A stretch of DNA of 64,000 nt from Candidatus Thiodiazotropha sp. (ex Monitilora ramsayi) (GCA_025655575.1 JAHXIP010000009.1:71500-135499), one strand, 5' to 3'. Counted from the stretch's first letter, positions 1 through 10,157 are shown. Numbers and translations: made by a program. Notes: generated from the letters alone by a model not told the origin.

Positions 1-493
1 GCACATACTGTTTACTTGCACCGTAAGCCGCCCAGTTCGGGGTCCCGGCAAAATAGGCAACCAGAGACCCTATGTTCAGGATACGGCCGTAATTTCGTTC
101 CAACATGGGATGCAAGAAGAGATGGGTTAACTGGCTCAGCGCCAATATATTGAGCTGCAGCATACGGGTCATTTTCAGGTAGTCGCCCTTTGCAAAATCT
201 CCTGTCATCCCCACGCCTGCATTGTTCACCAGTACATCGACTGAGACACCGGCCTCTTTCACCTGCTCGAATAGACGCTCAGGCGCATGGGCTTCACTAA
301 GATCTTCCACGAAGGTCAACACACTAACCTGCGTACTATCCTTGATCGTTTGGGCTGCCCTCTCCAGTTCTTCCTGACCCCGGGCCACCAGGATAAGATC
401 ATGACCCTGCGCGGCAAACTCTTCCGCAATGGCCAATCCGATACCCTTTGAACCGCCCGTCACCAACACAGTCGCGTTATTAATTGGTTTCAT
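1..493 (-). CDS. Short-chain dehydrogenase/reductase (SDR), C-terminus outside window
   Basis: NAD(P)-dependent oxidoreductase of the classical SDR fold. Reading from an ATG at 493, the N-terminus carries the cofactor motif TGGSKGIG about 13 residues in, then NNAG and the catalytic YGASK, after which the gene leaves the window at position 1. The sequence between these motifs resembles the DltE-like SDRs that act on fatty or carbonyl substrates, but the substrate cannot be told. Only about 164 residues are visible of a usual 250-270. No partner gene is visible downstream. The family call is firm, the specific function is unknown. Confidence 0.9.
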   Translation of the reverse strand, partial: MKPINNATVLVTGGSKGIGLAIAEEFAAQGHDLILVARGQEELERAAQTIKDSTQVSVLTFVEDLSEAHAPERLFEQVKEAGVSVDVLVNNAGVGMTGDFAKGDYLKMTRMLQLNILALSQLTHLFLHPMLERNYGRILNIGSLVAYFAGTPNWAAYGASKQYV

Positions 494-681
494 GTACTCA
501 CCCGATAGAGCGTGGCATCAGTTACTCATATAGTGAAGTACAGACAGACAGAGACTGCAATCTTGTCATAGCCGATCTTTTAATCGGTTCGGATATACCT
601 GACTTCCTATGTATTAGAGACAACAAACCAACTGCAATGTGTCACAGAGACAATTGCTTTCCTCGGATAACCAACTAACGC

Positions 682-3099
682 TTATCTGACACCAACGCGT
701 TGGGGCTTACCGGCAAAGCCTCCTTTTACGGCAGCAATCATCAGCAAGCTGAGAAGCCATAGAAGATCGAATGCGCCGCCACCACCTGAGTCAGAGGAGG
801 TATCCGAATCTGTGCCAGGCTCCGGTGCGACAGGCTCACCGGGATCAGGTGGGTCAATAGGATCGGGTGGATCTACGGGGTCAGGTGGGTCAATAGGATC
901 GGGTGGATCAATGGGGTCAGGCGGGTCAATAGGATCGGGTGGATCAACTGGGTTGATCTCATTATCACCGCCCTGCTCTACAGTTGCGCAATCCACACCG
1001 CCTGCAGTCTGTCCGGTGGCTGTGAGGTCTGCAGATGAAAGGGCAAAAAAGACATTATTGCTACAGGAGACCCGAAAACGCGCATGGGGCACGGAGAGAT
1101 CGGGCAGGGTCACTTGTGCCGTACCACTATTTGCCGTCTGACTTGCCAGTGTCTGCACGCAATAGTTTTCTTTTCTCTCGTCCAGCATGACCAGATCGAT
1201 ATCAACTTGTGCACAGTTGATGGGGGCGGTTTGCGTGTTCGCAACGTCCCAGTTAACGGTTTCGACACTCCCTCCGCTGATTGAAGATGAGGAAGTGTGC
1301 GAAGTCACTCTGAAGGGCCCCGCAGCAGTATCGACGGTGATGACCGCATCATCGCTACTCATTCCACTCTTTCCGTCACGTACTGTGAGCCGCATGTTAA
1401 TCGTGCGATTGGTCGTGGGTAGTGTTTCTGCCTTGCTGTCAGTGTTGTTCAGCACGTCCTTAAGTATCGGGAAATAGCGCACCCCAGAGACCCTCGGCAG
1501 ATAGCTGCGCATCAGGGGGTTATTACCAAGATCACTGCCATAGGTGCTGCTGCTGGTTTCACTGCCGATATCCATCTGATCCCAGCTGTAGCTGAGCGTG
1601 TCACCATCCGCATCCGTACCGCTGCCTGCAAGGCGAAAGGGGGTCGAAGCCGGGATAGTGTAATCACTCCCCGCGTTCGCTACCGGTTCACTGGGATTAT
1701 TAATCGAAATCAAAGCGCCGCAATTTGATGCACTGCCGGATGTGTGCGAATTGATGCGTTGAATGGAACCGGCATGAAACATGGCATCCGATGATCCTTG
1801 CACGTTTTCCGCACCACAGATACCTGCATAGGACATGATGGTGGATCCACTACCCGGTTCCCATGCCTGTGAACTGCTTCGATTTCCTCCGCAGCCATAA
1901 GTCGTGCCATTGAACGAGTGACTGGCATTGAACTGATGTCCCAACTCATGCGCAGCAAGATCAATGGCAAATCCATCACCGGTTGGGCGGGAGCCGGCAC
2001 TGACGCCACGAGCCTTATAGTTGTTATCACAAACCACACCGACGTAGGCGACACCACCGCCACCGATACCAAAAACATGACCGATATCGTAGTTGGATGA
2101 ACCGATCACATTATCGATATTGGATTGGTTCTCACTCATCATAGCGTTGACACTACCGTTGCTGTAAGGGTCACTGCCGGTATACAAAAGCGCGTCGGTA
2201 TTGGCTACCAGTTGCAGCCTGACGCCTAGATCACGTTCGTAGATCTGATTGATGCGGTTGATATTGCTGGTGACCGCACTCATGGCATCTGCCTTTGTAC
2301 CACCGGCTGCGTCCACAAACTCTTCTGTGGCGGCCACCGCCAAACGATAAACGTGTAAATTGCCCGCACTACGCATTGCCAGCATCGGCTTCAGGTTTTT
2401 CTCAAGCGAGGGGGCGTGATGGTGTTCTTTCACCTCGCAAGTAAACGGCTCATTGGAGAGATCTCTTGATCTGCGGACAACCCGATACTGGTCGCTGTCC
2501 TCATGATCGATATAAAAGGTACCGTCAGCGCTGCTGACCATACCCGCAAATCCTTTCGGTGAGATGCTCAGTCGGCCACTGGCCATCGGATTATCTATGC
2601 CGTACACCTTGTATGTCTTGATGTCCGGATACCGCGCAGCCAGGGCGGGCGCCATGATGGGAGATTCCAGTAACTGAAACTTCTGGATCTCTCCGCCTGG
2701 GGTCGGCAATTCGATATCGCCGCTTGCGGAGCTACCCTCAAAGCCGGCTCGACTCAGACGATGTGCCAACTGAAACCTGTCGACCCGGAATATCAGACCG
2801 GCTTTGGTTTGGTTAGGGCTGTTTTTTTGCTGTAGCTGAACAAGCTGCCATAAATCGGTGCTCTCCGCATATGACAGTGGAATGTGCAGGAGATAAAGCA
2901 GAAAAAACAAAACAAAGAATAAGGATGCAAATTCCCAATGGGCAGAGAATGCGATTCGTATCCGCCGAAAAGCCGAAAAGCCGAATGCTGTCTGCGTAAC
3001 ATCGACTCTGTTTGATTGGTCAGCCATTACATCAGTCCTGTTTTTTATTCTTTCACAAACAGGCTCATCCTTTTGAGATTGGAATTCAACGATAGACAT
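682..3099 (-). CDS. Secreted zinc metallopeptidase (reprolysin-like metzincin) with GlyGly-CTERM-type tail
   Basis: Predicted secreted protease of 805 residues. A hydrophobic segment near residues 50-75 can act as signal peptide or anchor. The zinc motif HELGHQFNASH starts at residue 384 and matches the metzincin pattern HExxHxxxxxH. After it comes a PKD/REJ-like beta-sandwich segment (ANAGSDYTI...DADGDTLSYSW). Near the C-terminus is a DPPDPI hexapeptide repeat, then a Ser-rich linker, GGGGAFDLLWLLSLL and a basic end. That layout (Gly run, hydrophobic helix, basic tail) matches GlyGly-CTERM sorting signals processed by rhombosortase. Start chosen at 3099; an internal Met at residue 25 (MADQSN) would also leave the signal segment intact. 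It stands alone, with no protease chaperone next to it. Confidence 0.88.
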   Translation of the reverse strand: MSIVEFQSQKDEPVCERIKNRTDVMADQSNRVDVTQTAFGFSAFRRIRIAFSAHWEFASLFFVLFFLLYLLHIPLSYAESTDLWQLVQLQQKNSPNQTKAGLIFRVDRFQLAHRLSRAGFEGSSASGDIELPTPGGEIQKFQLLESPIMAPALAARYPDIKTYKVYGIDNPMASGRLSISPKGFAGMVSSADGTFYIDHEDSDQYRVVRRSRDLSNEPFTCEVKEHHHAPSLEKNLKPMLAMRSAGNLHVYRLAVAATEEFVDAAGGTKADAMSAVTSNINRINQIYERDLGVRLQLVANTDALLYTGSDPYSNGSVNAMMSENQSNIDNVIGSSNYDIGHVFGIGGGGVAYVGVVCDNNYKARGVSAGSRPTGDGFAIDLAAHELGHQFNASHSFNGTTYGCGGNRSSSQAWEPGSGSTIMSYAGICGAENVQGSSDAMFHAGSIQRINSHTSGSASNCGALISINNPSEPVANAGSDYTIPASTPFRLAGSGTDADGDTLSYSWDQMDIGSETSSSTYGSDLGNNPLMRSYLPRVSGVRYFPILKDVLNNTDSKAETLPTTNRTINMRLTVRDGKSGMSSDDAVITVDTAAGPFRVTSHTSSSSISGGSVETVNWDVANTQTAPINCAQVDIDLVMLDERKENYCVQTLASQTANSGTAQVTLPDLSVPHARFRVSCSNNVFFALSSADLTATGQTAGGVDCATVEQGGDNEINPVDPPDPIDPPDPIDPPDPIDPPDPVDPPDPIDPPDPGEPVAPEPGTDSDTSSDSGGGGAFDLLWLLSLLMIAAVKGGFAGKPQRVGVR
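841..955. repeat. 18-bp tandem repeat encoding DPPDPI in the metallopeptidase
   Basis: About six imperfect copies of an 18-bp unit (core on the plus strand GGTGGGTCAATAGGATC) lie inside the metallopeptidase gene. Each copy encodes the hexapeptide DPPDPI or DPPDPV, forming a stiff acidic proline-rich spacer between the protease domains and the C-terminal sorting tail. Because the unit is a multiple of three, copy-number change would keep the frame. Confidence 0.9.
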
Positions 3100-3111
3100 C
3101 TCGCTTTATTA

Positions 3112-3360
3112 AACACATTTAGTGATAAAGCGACTGGGTTGGCATTTTCAGGTGAGTCGATGGATGAATTACATCGAGTGAGTAAACCGGGAAGCCGGCT
3201 CGTTATAGGATTCAGCTGCAACAATAGCGCCATCAGATCCTTCTCTGAAAAGATTTATACATTTCGTTCGGAAGAGGAAATCTACGTGCAATTAATGACT
3301 GCAGACTATAGCGCTGAACAGTGCATAAGCGATATCAACGACAAACGTTCACTGTCATGA
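3112..3360 (+). pseudogene. C-terminal remnant of a class I SAM-dependent methyltransferase
   Basis: In one open frame the plus strand reads a stretch like the end of a Rossmann-fold methyltransferase: ELHRVSKPGSRLVIGF corresponds to the usual E-hRVLKPGGRLVIGF motif V/VI region, followed by a typical EKIYTFRSEEEI segment and a stop at 3358-3360. The SAM-binding motif I half is absent; upstream sequence is occupied by the start of the metallopeptidase gene on the other strand. A glycine of the motif is replaced by serine, as expected of decay. I read it as a 5'-truncated remnant, though the call rests on one motif region. Confidence 0.55.
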
Positions 3361-3456
3361 CTGGTCGCAAATAAAACCCTCTGACGGATATCGTTGGATC
3401 GTGTTATTCAGGGCAGGTAGAACAAATCACGCTTTCCAGCCCCAATAATATTTACA

Positions 3457-5250
3457 CTAGCTTGCGGAGTGACTTTCCTCCAACTGCCGCTGCAACCAAA
3501 ACTCAAACACCGCGATATGCCACAGCTTGCTGCCACGGATACGGGTATGGTGCATCTCCGGCGCCGCCATCAGCATATCGATATACTCCTGGCTGAAGAT
3601 GCCGCGTTCGCGGGCAGCCCGGGTGTCGAGGATGTCGCGCATGAACTCAAAGAACTCACCACGCACATACTTCAGTGCAGGCATGGGGAAGTAGCCCTTG
3701 GGACGATCGATCACGGAGTCCGGCAGTATCCCTCTTGCCATCGCTTTGAGCGGGTACTTACCCCCTTCACGTAGTTTCAGCTCCGGCGGGCATCGGGCGG
3801 CCAGTTCCACCAGGTGGTGATCGAGAAAGGGGACTCGGGCTTCCAGACCCCATGCCATGGTCATGTTGTCCACCCGCTTGACCGGGTCATCGACGATGAG
3901 CATGGACTGATCCATGCGCAACACACTGTCGATCAGGCTGTCGGACTCCGGCTCCCGCAGATGTTCTGCAATCAGTTCGCGGGTATAGTCCCCTCCCCCA
4001 TAGGCCGATGTCACCATACGCAGATATTCATCGTGATCCCGATCGAAGTAGTGCCGGGCGAAGCGATCCACCGGCTCACCCTCGGTCTCTTGCATGATGC
4101 GCGAATACCAGAAGTAGCCGCCGAAGACCTCATCAGCACCCTGGCCGGACTGGACCACCTTGATCTGTTTCGATACCTGTTCGCCAAGCAGAAAGAAGGC
4201 CACCGCGTCCTGACCGAACATGGGCTCCGCCATCTGGTCCACCGCATCCGGCAGGCGTTTTAGCACTTCTCCGTTGGGAACGAGGAATTTGTGGTGTTTG
4301 GTGCCGTACATCTCCGCCACGGGATCGGAGTATTCGAACTCATTCCCCTTCTCCTCCGGCTGGTCTTCGAACCCCACCGAGAAGGTATGCAGATCCGATA
4401 TACCTGCTTCTGCCAATAGCGCTACCAGCAGACTGGAGTCGAGCCCGCCGGAGAGCAGTACACCTACCGGCACATCGGCAATCTCATTGCGCTTGCGCAC
4501 GGCTTCGCGCAGTGCGGTATGGATGGCGTCGAGCCACTCATCTTCAGACTTCGCCATGGCAGGCCGGGTGGCGGGATAGTGCCAGTAGCGGCGCAGGCGT
4601 TGGGTTCCCCGCTCATCGATTGAGAGGCAGTGGGCCGGGGGCAGTTTGCGGATACCCTGGAACACCGTATGGGGGGCCGGCACCACACCGTGCAGGGTGA
4701 ACTGGTGATGCAGGGCGACCGGATCGATGCCGGTATCCACACCACCGGCTGCCAGCAGCGCCTGGGTATTGGAGGCGAAACGCAATCTTGAACTGTCCTG
4801 GCTGTAGTAGAGCGGCTTGATGCCGAAACGGTCACGGGCGAGAAAGAGAGATTTTCGCTCGCAGTGCCAAATGGCAAAGGCGAACATGCCGTGCAGGCGA
4901 TCGACGCAATCCTCTCCCCAGGCGTGATAGGCTTTGAGAATCACCTCGGTATCGCCGTGGGAGAAGAACTCGTAGCCGAGCCCACTTAGCTCAGTACGCA
5001 GCTCCTTGTAGTTGTAGATAGTACCGTTGAAGACCAGCGCCAGGTTGAGCTTCTGATCCACCATGGGCTGGTTGGCGTGTTCCGACAGGTCGATGATGGA
5101 GAGCCGCCGATGGCCGAGTCCCAGAGCACCGTCGCTGTAGCTGCCCCCATGGTCGGGACCGCGTCGCCAGAGGCATTCGGTCATTTTGTTGATGGCACTT
5201 AGATCCGCCGATCGGTTGTCGAAACGTAATTCACCGCAAATTCCACACAT
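3457..5250 (-). CDS. Asparagine synthase-like amidotransferase, N-acetylglutaminylglutamine amide (NAGGN) type
   Basis: Glutamine-dependent amidotransferase of 597 residues. The N-terminal class II glutaminase starts MCGICGEL, with Cys2 as nucleophile after Met removal. The ATP-pyrophosphatase synthase domain has the PP-loop VLLSGGLDSS near residue 260. The segment KVVQSGQGADEVFGGYFWY and the overall length fit the AsnO branch that makes the amide of the dipeptide osmolyte N-acetylglutaminylglutamine, rather than ordinary AsnB. In organisms where this pathway is known, the gene sits beside an acetyltransferase (ngg) and a peptidase; neither is visible here. recQ diverges from it. Family is certain; the osmolyte role is inferred from remembered family motifs and could be plain asparagine synthesis. 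Confidence 0.85.
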   Translation of the reverse strand: MCGICGELRFDNRSADLSAINKMTECLWRRGPDHGGSYSDGALGLGHRRLSIIDLSEHANQPMVDQKLNLALVFNGTIYNYKELRTELSGLGYEFFSHGDTEVILKAYHAWGEDCVDRLHGMFAFAIWHCERKSLFLARDRFGIKPLYYSQDSSRLRFASNTQALLAAGGVDTGIDPVALHHQFTLHGVVPAPHTVFQGIRKLPPAHCLSIDERGTQRLRRYWHYPATRPAMAKSEDEWLDAIHTALREAVRKRNEIADVPVGVLLSGGLDSSLLVALLAEAGISDLHTFSVGFEDQPEEKGNEFEYSDPVAEMYGTKHHKFLVPNGEVLKRLPDAVDQMAEPMFGQDAVAFFLLGEQVSKQIKVVQSGQGADEVFGGYFWYSRIMQETEGEPVDRFARHYFDRDHDEYLRMVTSAYGGGDYTRELIAEHLREPESDSLIDSVLRMDQSMLIVDDPVKRVDNMTMAWGLEARVPFLDHHLVELAARCPPELKLREGGKYPLKAMARGILPDSVIDRPKGYFPMPALKYVRGEFFEFMRDILDTRAARERGIFSQEYIDMLMAAPEMHHTRIRGSKLWHIAVFEFWLQRQLEESHSAS

Positions 5251-5477
5251 CTTGCCTACACCTGGGGTTGTTCAGGCTGAAGTATGACAAAAAACGGGGG
5301 GCTTGGCCTGGTGGTTCTCACCGGGTATTTAGTATCGATACGCTTATACTCAGCATCACCCAATATCGGTTACACTCAGCCAGAGTAGGCTGACCGTCCC
5401 CACTTTTTTTACACAGAGAAGGCGTCTTAAAGCCAAATACACTGACACAGGCCTGGAAGGCCGGGATAATACCAAGG

Positions 5478-7628
5478 ATGAACGACACACCAGCTCCCTC
5501 ACCATGCCTCGACCAGGCCCTGGAAATCCTCCAGCATACCTTTGGCTATACAGAATTCCGCCCGCCCCAGGACCATATCATCGGACACCTGATCGATGGT
5601 GGTGACGCCCTGGTGCTGATGCCCACGGGTGGTGGCAAATCGCTCTGCTACCAGATCCCCGCCATGGTACGGGCGGGTACCGGCATCATCATCTCCCCCC
5701 TGATCGCGTTGATGCAGGACCAGGTGAGCGCCCTGCAGCAACTGGGCATTCGCGCCGCCTGCCTCAACTCGGCCCTGACGCCGGAGAGTGCCAGGGCAGT
5801 GGAGTCTCAATTGCTGGCGGCGGAGCTGGATCTCCTTTATGTGGCGCCTGAGCGATTGCTGACATCGCGCATGATCGATTTGTTAGGGCGAAGCCATATC
5901 GCTCTCTTCGCCATTGACGAGGCCCACTGCGTCTCCCAATGGGGCCACGACTTCCGGCCTGAATATATCCAGCTCTCACAATTGCATGAACGGTTCCCCA
6001 ACATACCCAGGATTGCCCTCACTGCTACCGCTGACGAACCCACACGCAAAGAGATCATCGAGCGGCTCGCGCTGAATGAGGCGGAGCGATTTATCGTTGG
6101 CTTCGACCGCCCTAACATTCGCTACCGCATCGACGAAAATAGCGGTAATGCCCGCGAGCGCCTGTTACGGTTTATTCAGGATGAGCATCCGGGCGAGGCT
6201 GGTATCGTCTACTGCCTGTCCCGCAAACGGGTGGATGAGGTTGCGGCCTGGCTACGCACCAAATATATCGAAGCCCTGCCCTACCATGCCGGACTCGATA
6301 GCAAGACACGGGAGCTTCACCAGACACGATTCCTGCGTGAAGAGGGGGTGGTCATCGTCGCCACTATCGCCTTCGGCATGGGCATCGATAAACCCGATGT
6401 GCGTTTTGTCGCCCATCTCAATCTGCCGAAGAGTGTCGAGGCCTACTACCAGGAGACCGGCCGTGCAGGTCGTGACGGCCTGCCTGCGGATGCCTGGATG
6501 GTCTACGGCCTGCAGGATGTGATCATGCTGCGACAGATGCAGGCATCCTCCGAGGCCGACGAGACCCACAAGCGGCTCGAGCGCCACAAGCTCGACGCCA
6601 TGCTCTCCCTCTGCGAGACTACCGAGTGCCGCCGCCAGGCCCTGCTCGGTTACTTTGCCGATCCATTGGAACAACCCTGCGGCAATTGCGATATTTGTCT
6701 GCAGCCCCCCGAAACCTGGGATGCCACAGTGGCCGCACAGAAGGCGCTCTCCTGCGCGCATCGCACCGGCCAACGCTTCGGCGTGAACTATCTGGTCGAT
6801 GTGCTGCTCGGCAAGGATAATCAACGCATCCAACAGTTCCGTCACCACCAGGTATCAACCTACGGTATCGGTGACGAACACAGCGCGCCTGAGTGGCGCA
6901 CGATCTACCGGCAACTCATTGCCCGAGGTCTTCTCGCGGTCGATCTAGAGGGCTATGGCGGACTGCATCTGACACCCGCCAGCCGAACCGTACTGCGCGG
7001 CGAGACGCAACTGATGCTGCGTAAGGTTCGCAAGATCTCGAAACGGACCAAGCGCGAAGCACGCCGGGACACAAAAATCACAGATGCTCATCGGGATCTC
7101 TGGGAGGCGCTGCGAAAGCTACGCCTGAACCTCGCCGAGTCACAAGGCGTACCGGCCTACGTCATCTTCCACGACGCCACCCTGATGGAGATGGCCGAAC
7201 GACGTCCGCAGACCCGGGAGCAGCTGGCCACCGTTTCTGGTGTCGGAGATCGCAAGCTGGAGGCCTATGGCAATGATTTCCTCCAACTCCTGCAAACCTT
7301 CAACCCGTCTCTCGATGACCCGGCGCTCGACACCATTGAGGAGACACTAAAACACCTGCAACAGGGACGAGATGTCACAGAGATCGCCCTGCAGCGGGAA
7401 TTGACGGAAGCCACCATCTACAACCACCTGGCCACAGCCATTGAACAGGAGCGGTTGTCGCTGCATGAAACCCTCACGCTACCGGAAGATCAACTGAACA
7501 CCATTCGCTTCGCTTTTGAGCAATATGGCGTAGATGGCCGGCTGAGGCAGGTCTATGAGGCACTGGAGGGAGAGTACGACTATGGATTGTTGAGATGTGT
7601 TCAAGCGCATTTGCGAATCGGGGGATAA
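5478..7628 (+). CDS. recQ: ATP-dependent DNA helicase RecQ
   Basis: 3'-5' DNA helicase of 716 residues acting in recombination and repair of stalled forks. Visible are the Walker A motif [14 protein letters not shown], the DEAH box with [18 protein letters not shown], helicase motif [11 protein letters not shown], and the zinc-binding cysteines ([12 protein letters not shown]...CGNCDICL). A winged-helix RQC region and an HRDC domain (around residues 540-615) follow. It is about 100 residues longer than the E. coli enzyme; the extra C-terminus ([14 protein letters not shown]...ATIYNHL) looks like the HTH_40 domain found on many RecQ proteins. Starts at ATG 5478, divergent from the amidotransferase gene. 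Confidence 0.97.
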   Translation: MNDTPAPSPCLDQALEILQHTFGYTEFRPPQDHIIGHLIDGGDALVLMPTGGGKSLCYQIPAMVRAGTGIIISPLIALMQDQVSALQQLGIRAACLNSALTPESARAVESQLLAAELDLLYVAPERLLTSRMIDLLGRSHIALFAIDEAHCVSQWGHDFRPEYIQLSQLHERFPNIPRIALTATADEPTRKEIIERLALNEAERFIVGFDRPNIRYRIDENSGNARERLLRFIQDEHPGEAGIVYCLSRKRVDEVAAWLRTKYIEALPYHAGLDSKTRELHQTRFLREEGVVIVATIAFGMGIDKPDVRFVAHLNLPKSVEAYYQETGRAGRDGLPADAWMVYGLQDVIMLRQMQASSEADETHKRLERHKLDAMLSLCETTECRRQALLGYFADPLEQPCGNCDICLQPPETWDATVAAQKALSCAHRTGQRFGVNYLVDVLLGKDNQRIQQFRHHQVSTYGIGDEHSAPEWRTIYRQLIARGLLAVDLEGYGGLHLTPASRTVLRGETQLMLRKVRKISKRTKREARRDTKITDAHRDLWEALRKLRLNLAESQGVPAYVIFHDATLMEMAERRPQTREQLATVSGVGDRKLEAYGNDFLQLLQTFNPSLDDPALDTIEETLKHLQQGRDVTEIALQRELTEATIYNHLATAIEQERLSLHETLTLPEDQLNTIRFAFEQYGVDGRLRQVYEALEGEYDYGLLRCVQAHLRIGG

Positions 7629-7742
7629 CAACACGCCATACACAGTTTCCAGGTAGGGTACGACCCTGCCGCACCATGACTGCCAATTCTCGTTACGGCT
7701 AGGCCGCACCCTGCGTCTGTTCACTATGTCTGTTCTCCTGCA

Positions 7743-8087
7743 TCTCCAGTCTCGCCAGCCTTTGTTTTATTTTTCGGCCTCTTCTTTGCGCAGATCATCT
7801 CCGCCTCGCTGGCAGCTCGTTATACCGGGAAATACAGCTGGGAAGACAGCATGATGATCGGCTTCGGCATGCTGGGTCGAGCGGAACTCGCCTTTGTGGT
7901 GATGGACATCGCCTATGTGCAGAACAGCATTCCCTCCACCGAGGCCTTCTATACCCTGATGTTCACCGCTTTCTGGCTCAATGTTGCGGTACCGCTGACG
8001 ATTCGGTGGTGGAAACCTTATTATGCCGGTGAGAAGCCAATGCCATTGAGTAAATCACAACAAGCTGCAGATGACTCTTCAGCATGA
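7743..8087 (+). pseudogene. C-terminal fragment of a CPA-type Na+/H+ antiporter
   Basis: An open frame without a credible start reads hydrophobic helices plus MIGFGMLGRAELAFVVMDIAY, the conserved last-helix region of monovalent cation:proton antiporters, then NVAVPLTIRWWKP and a short polar tail. A complete antiporter has roughly 380-430 residues, so only about the last 110 remain. The in-frame sequence before 7743 is not antiporter-like. The first usable ATG is at 7851, inside a conserved helix, which argues against a functional small protein. I read it as a truncated leftover of a gene whose 5' part was deleted downstream of recQ. Confidence 0.7.
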
Positions 8088-8161
8088 TGGTGGAGCAAAT
8101 ACTGCTCCTGTCTCTCATGTGAATAATATCAGGGAATGACCACTTCACCTTTTCTCCGGTT

Positions 8162-8196
8162 AAAAAAAACCTCACAAATGCAAAACATTTGTGAGG
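8162..8196 (-). terminator. Intrinsic terminator of the porin gene
   Basis: A perfect 11-bp stem (CCTCACAAATG at 8170-8180 with its complement at 8186-8196) has a 5-nt loop. On the minus strand it is followed directly by eight U residues (A run at 8162-8169). It lies about 95 bp past the porin stop codon. Confidence 0.88.
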
Positions 8197-8289
8197 TCCG
8201 TGCGTGGCCTGTTACACAACGCGAAATGACCACTAAACCATCTTTTCGATACTGCAGCTCTTCGGCTGCTCAGTGGGTTCAGGCGTCTA

Positions 8290-9630
8290 TCAGTATTTGT
8301 ACGATGCGATCACCCTGAAGTGATTCTGGGTCAGATCCTTACCCTCAATACCATCGTATTCACTGCCCCGGTTGGCCAGAAACGCTTTCAACATCAGGTT
8401 CTTTATGGGTTTGTAGACAAGCACGATATCCGTCTCGTAGGCATCCGTCTGTGGCGCCACCATACCCGGTCCACTCAGACCCAGTACTTTGCGCGGTGCA
8501 GAGGTTTCTGACTTGCCATAGTTGGCATAGCTCACCTTGACTATCAGGTTTTTCATGATCTTGTAAGAGGCGCCGATTTTGTACGCATCGACATTCTTAC
8601 GGTACTCATTACGGGAGAAGATGGAACTGGTGTAGGCAGGATCGCCACCCCAGGCATTTAACATGGCGGTATCGCCACCGGAGCTGTTAACCGCACCGTA
8701 TACTGACCACTTTTTGCTACCCAGTGCAGCCTTGAGTCCAAACAGATCGAAATCGAGGACGCCCGCAAACTGATCACCTGTCTCCTGCTGAGTCAGATAC
8801 TGCCCTGATAATTTCAGCTTCATCCCATCCATCGGAATCATGGTGTCGGCATGCAGATAGACGTTGTTGGCGATGTCATCCACATAGTAGTCCCAGAGTC
8901 CTATCTTGGTATTTTTCCAACCGGTATAGGCCGCGTTCGCCACCGTGATGCCATCGGTATCCGGTGCCCCGCTACCAAAGGTGGCTGTACTGATTTCGTG
9001 AAATGTCGCCTGTCCGATCAGACTGGATTTAATCGCGGCACCGGCGGTTTTTGTACCTTCGCCAATCAGTCCGAAATCGGTCATGGCGCGGGAGCCGAAA
9101 GACATCTCGGTGATTTGCGCCGCACCCAACTCAAAACCCTCAATGGCGGTCGTCGATGCGCCATAGGCCCTGTAGAAATTCGGCATATTGCTGTAGGTGA
9201 TGGTGGTCAATGGGGTGACATAACGCTGATTACCACCAATCAGGGTAAATTTTTCAGCGTTGTATTTGAGGTAGAGCTCGCCCAGATGAGACTTTGTGGC
9301 GCCATCATCGGTCACAAACATGCCTCGTGCTACACGTTCCGTGTCAAAATCGGTGATACCGAAGATATCGCCGTTGGCATAGAAGCCAGCGCCAGCCCTC
9401 AGATTATTCCATGCCTGGCTCTCATACTTCAGCTTAAGCAGGTAAGAGGTGCCATTGTTCGGATCATAGCCATTATCCTTGGCAGACAGGATGGACATGG
9501 CCTTGATCATGACATCGAGATTACCGAGATCTTTCCCGTCAGACGTTATGCTGACTGCCATGACCGAATGCGCATACAATCCAAGGACTATACCCGTTGC
9601 GCAAACGAATCGTTTCATACTTTTATTCAT
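8290..9630 (-). CDS. OprD-like outer-membrane porin
   Basis: Predicted outer-membrane beta-barrel channel of 446 residues for uptake of small solutes. The N-terminus MNKSMKRFVCATGIVLGLYAHSVMA is a signal peptide. The rest alternates amphipathic strands and Gly/Asn/Asp-rich loops and ends in an aromatic residue (VIASYKY), the barrel-assembly signature. Features such as YLKYNAEKFTLIGGNQRYVTPL resemble OprD/Opr-family porins. The start at 9630 is preferred over 9642 because a strong GGAGG lies just upstream of it. Its own terminator follows at 8162-8196, so it is probably monocistronic. Substrate unknown. Confidence 0.85.
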   Translation of the reverse strand: MNKSMKRFVCATGIVLGLYAHSVMAVSITSDGKDLGNLDVMIKAMSILSAKDNGYDPNNGTSYLLKLKYESQAWNNLRAGAGFYANGDIFGITDFDTERVARGMFVTDDGATKSHLGELYLKYNAEKFTLIGGNQRYVTPLTTITYSNMPNFYRAYGASTTAIEGFELGAAQITEMSFGSRAMTDFGLIGEGTKTAGAAIKSSLIGQATFHEISTATFGSGAPDTDGITVANAAYTGWKNTKIGLWDYYVDDIANNVYLHADTMIPMDGMKLKLSGQYLTQQETGDQFAGVLDFDLFGLKAALGSKKWSVYGAVNSSGGDTAMLNAWGGDPAYTSSIFSRNEYRKNVDAYKIGASYKIMKNLIVKVSYANYGKSETSAPRKVLGLSGPGMVAPQTDAYETDIVLVYKPIKNLMLKAFLANRGSEYDGIEGKDLTQNHFRVIASYKY

Positions 9631-10157
9631 CACTCCTCCCACCGGTTATTCTTAAAATCTGAGGAAAACACTTTGTGCTCTCCTCAGCCATTCATGTTCA
9701 GACACAACCTGCATGGGTATCAGTGGTAGCCGCAGATATCCTTTGGTAACTGCCGAATCGGAAACAGTGGGGAAACATATAATTATTTTTAATATGAGGA
9801 GCAGATGATCCATTCACTCACACCCGACTTATCCACTCCCAAACCTTTCTTACCGATTGAAATGGTCTGATTCCAGGTGTTTTCTACCCACTGAACCACT
9901 TGAAATATACCGCCCTGGCAGACTATTCAATGCATGCCGTCGCGTCTTGAAGGTGCAAAGCTACCTTCAAGAGAGAGACTGGACAAAAGTTTTTTTCGTT
10001 GGAGTTCGTACATTTGTAAGTAGGAAAATTATTCAATTACTTCAGTCAATTACGGGACTTGAAAATCATAATTCAACGAAATATAACGAGTGGTCTCGGG
10101 AAAAAACTGCGATCTGCTGCTGTGACAGAAAGAGGGGCGGCACAAAAAGGTGTTTGG
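9631..10157. other. Intergenic region upstream of the porin gene
   Basis: About 530 bp. It should hold the porin promoter; an AT-rich stretch near 9778-9797 is the most promoter-like part. An open frame reads across 9857-10285 but its protein is Cys/Arg-rich, unlike neighbouring genes, and overlaps the 3' end of the sensor gene, so I do not call it. I see no RNA gene or repeat here. Confidence 0.5.

Noticed and set aside
484..678. Plus-strand open frame of 64 residues between the SDR and the peptidase
   Set aside because: Overlaps the SDR start and has no gene-like features.
812..1141. Plus-strand open frame with Gly-Ser repeats
   Set aside because: It is the antisense reading of the DPPDPI repeat in the metallopeptidase.
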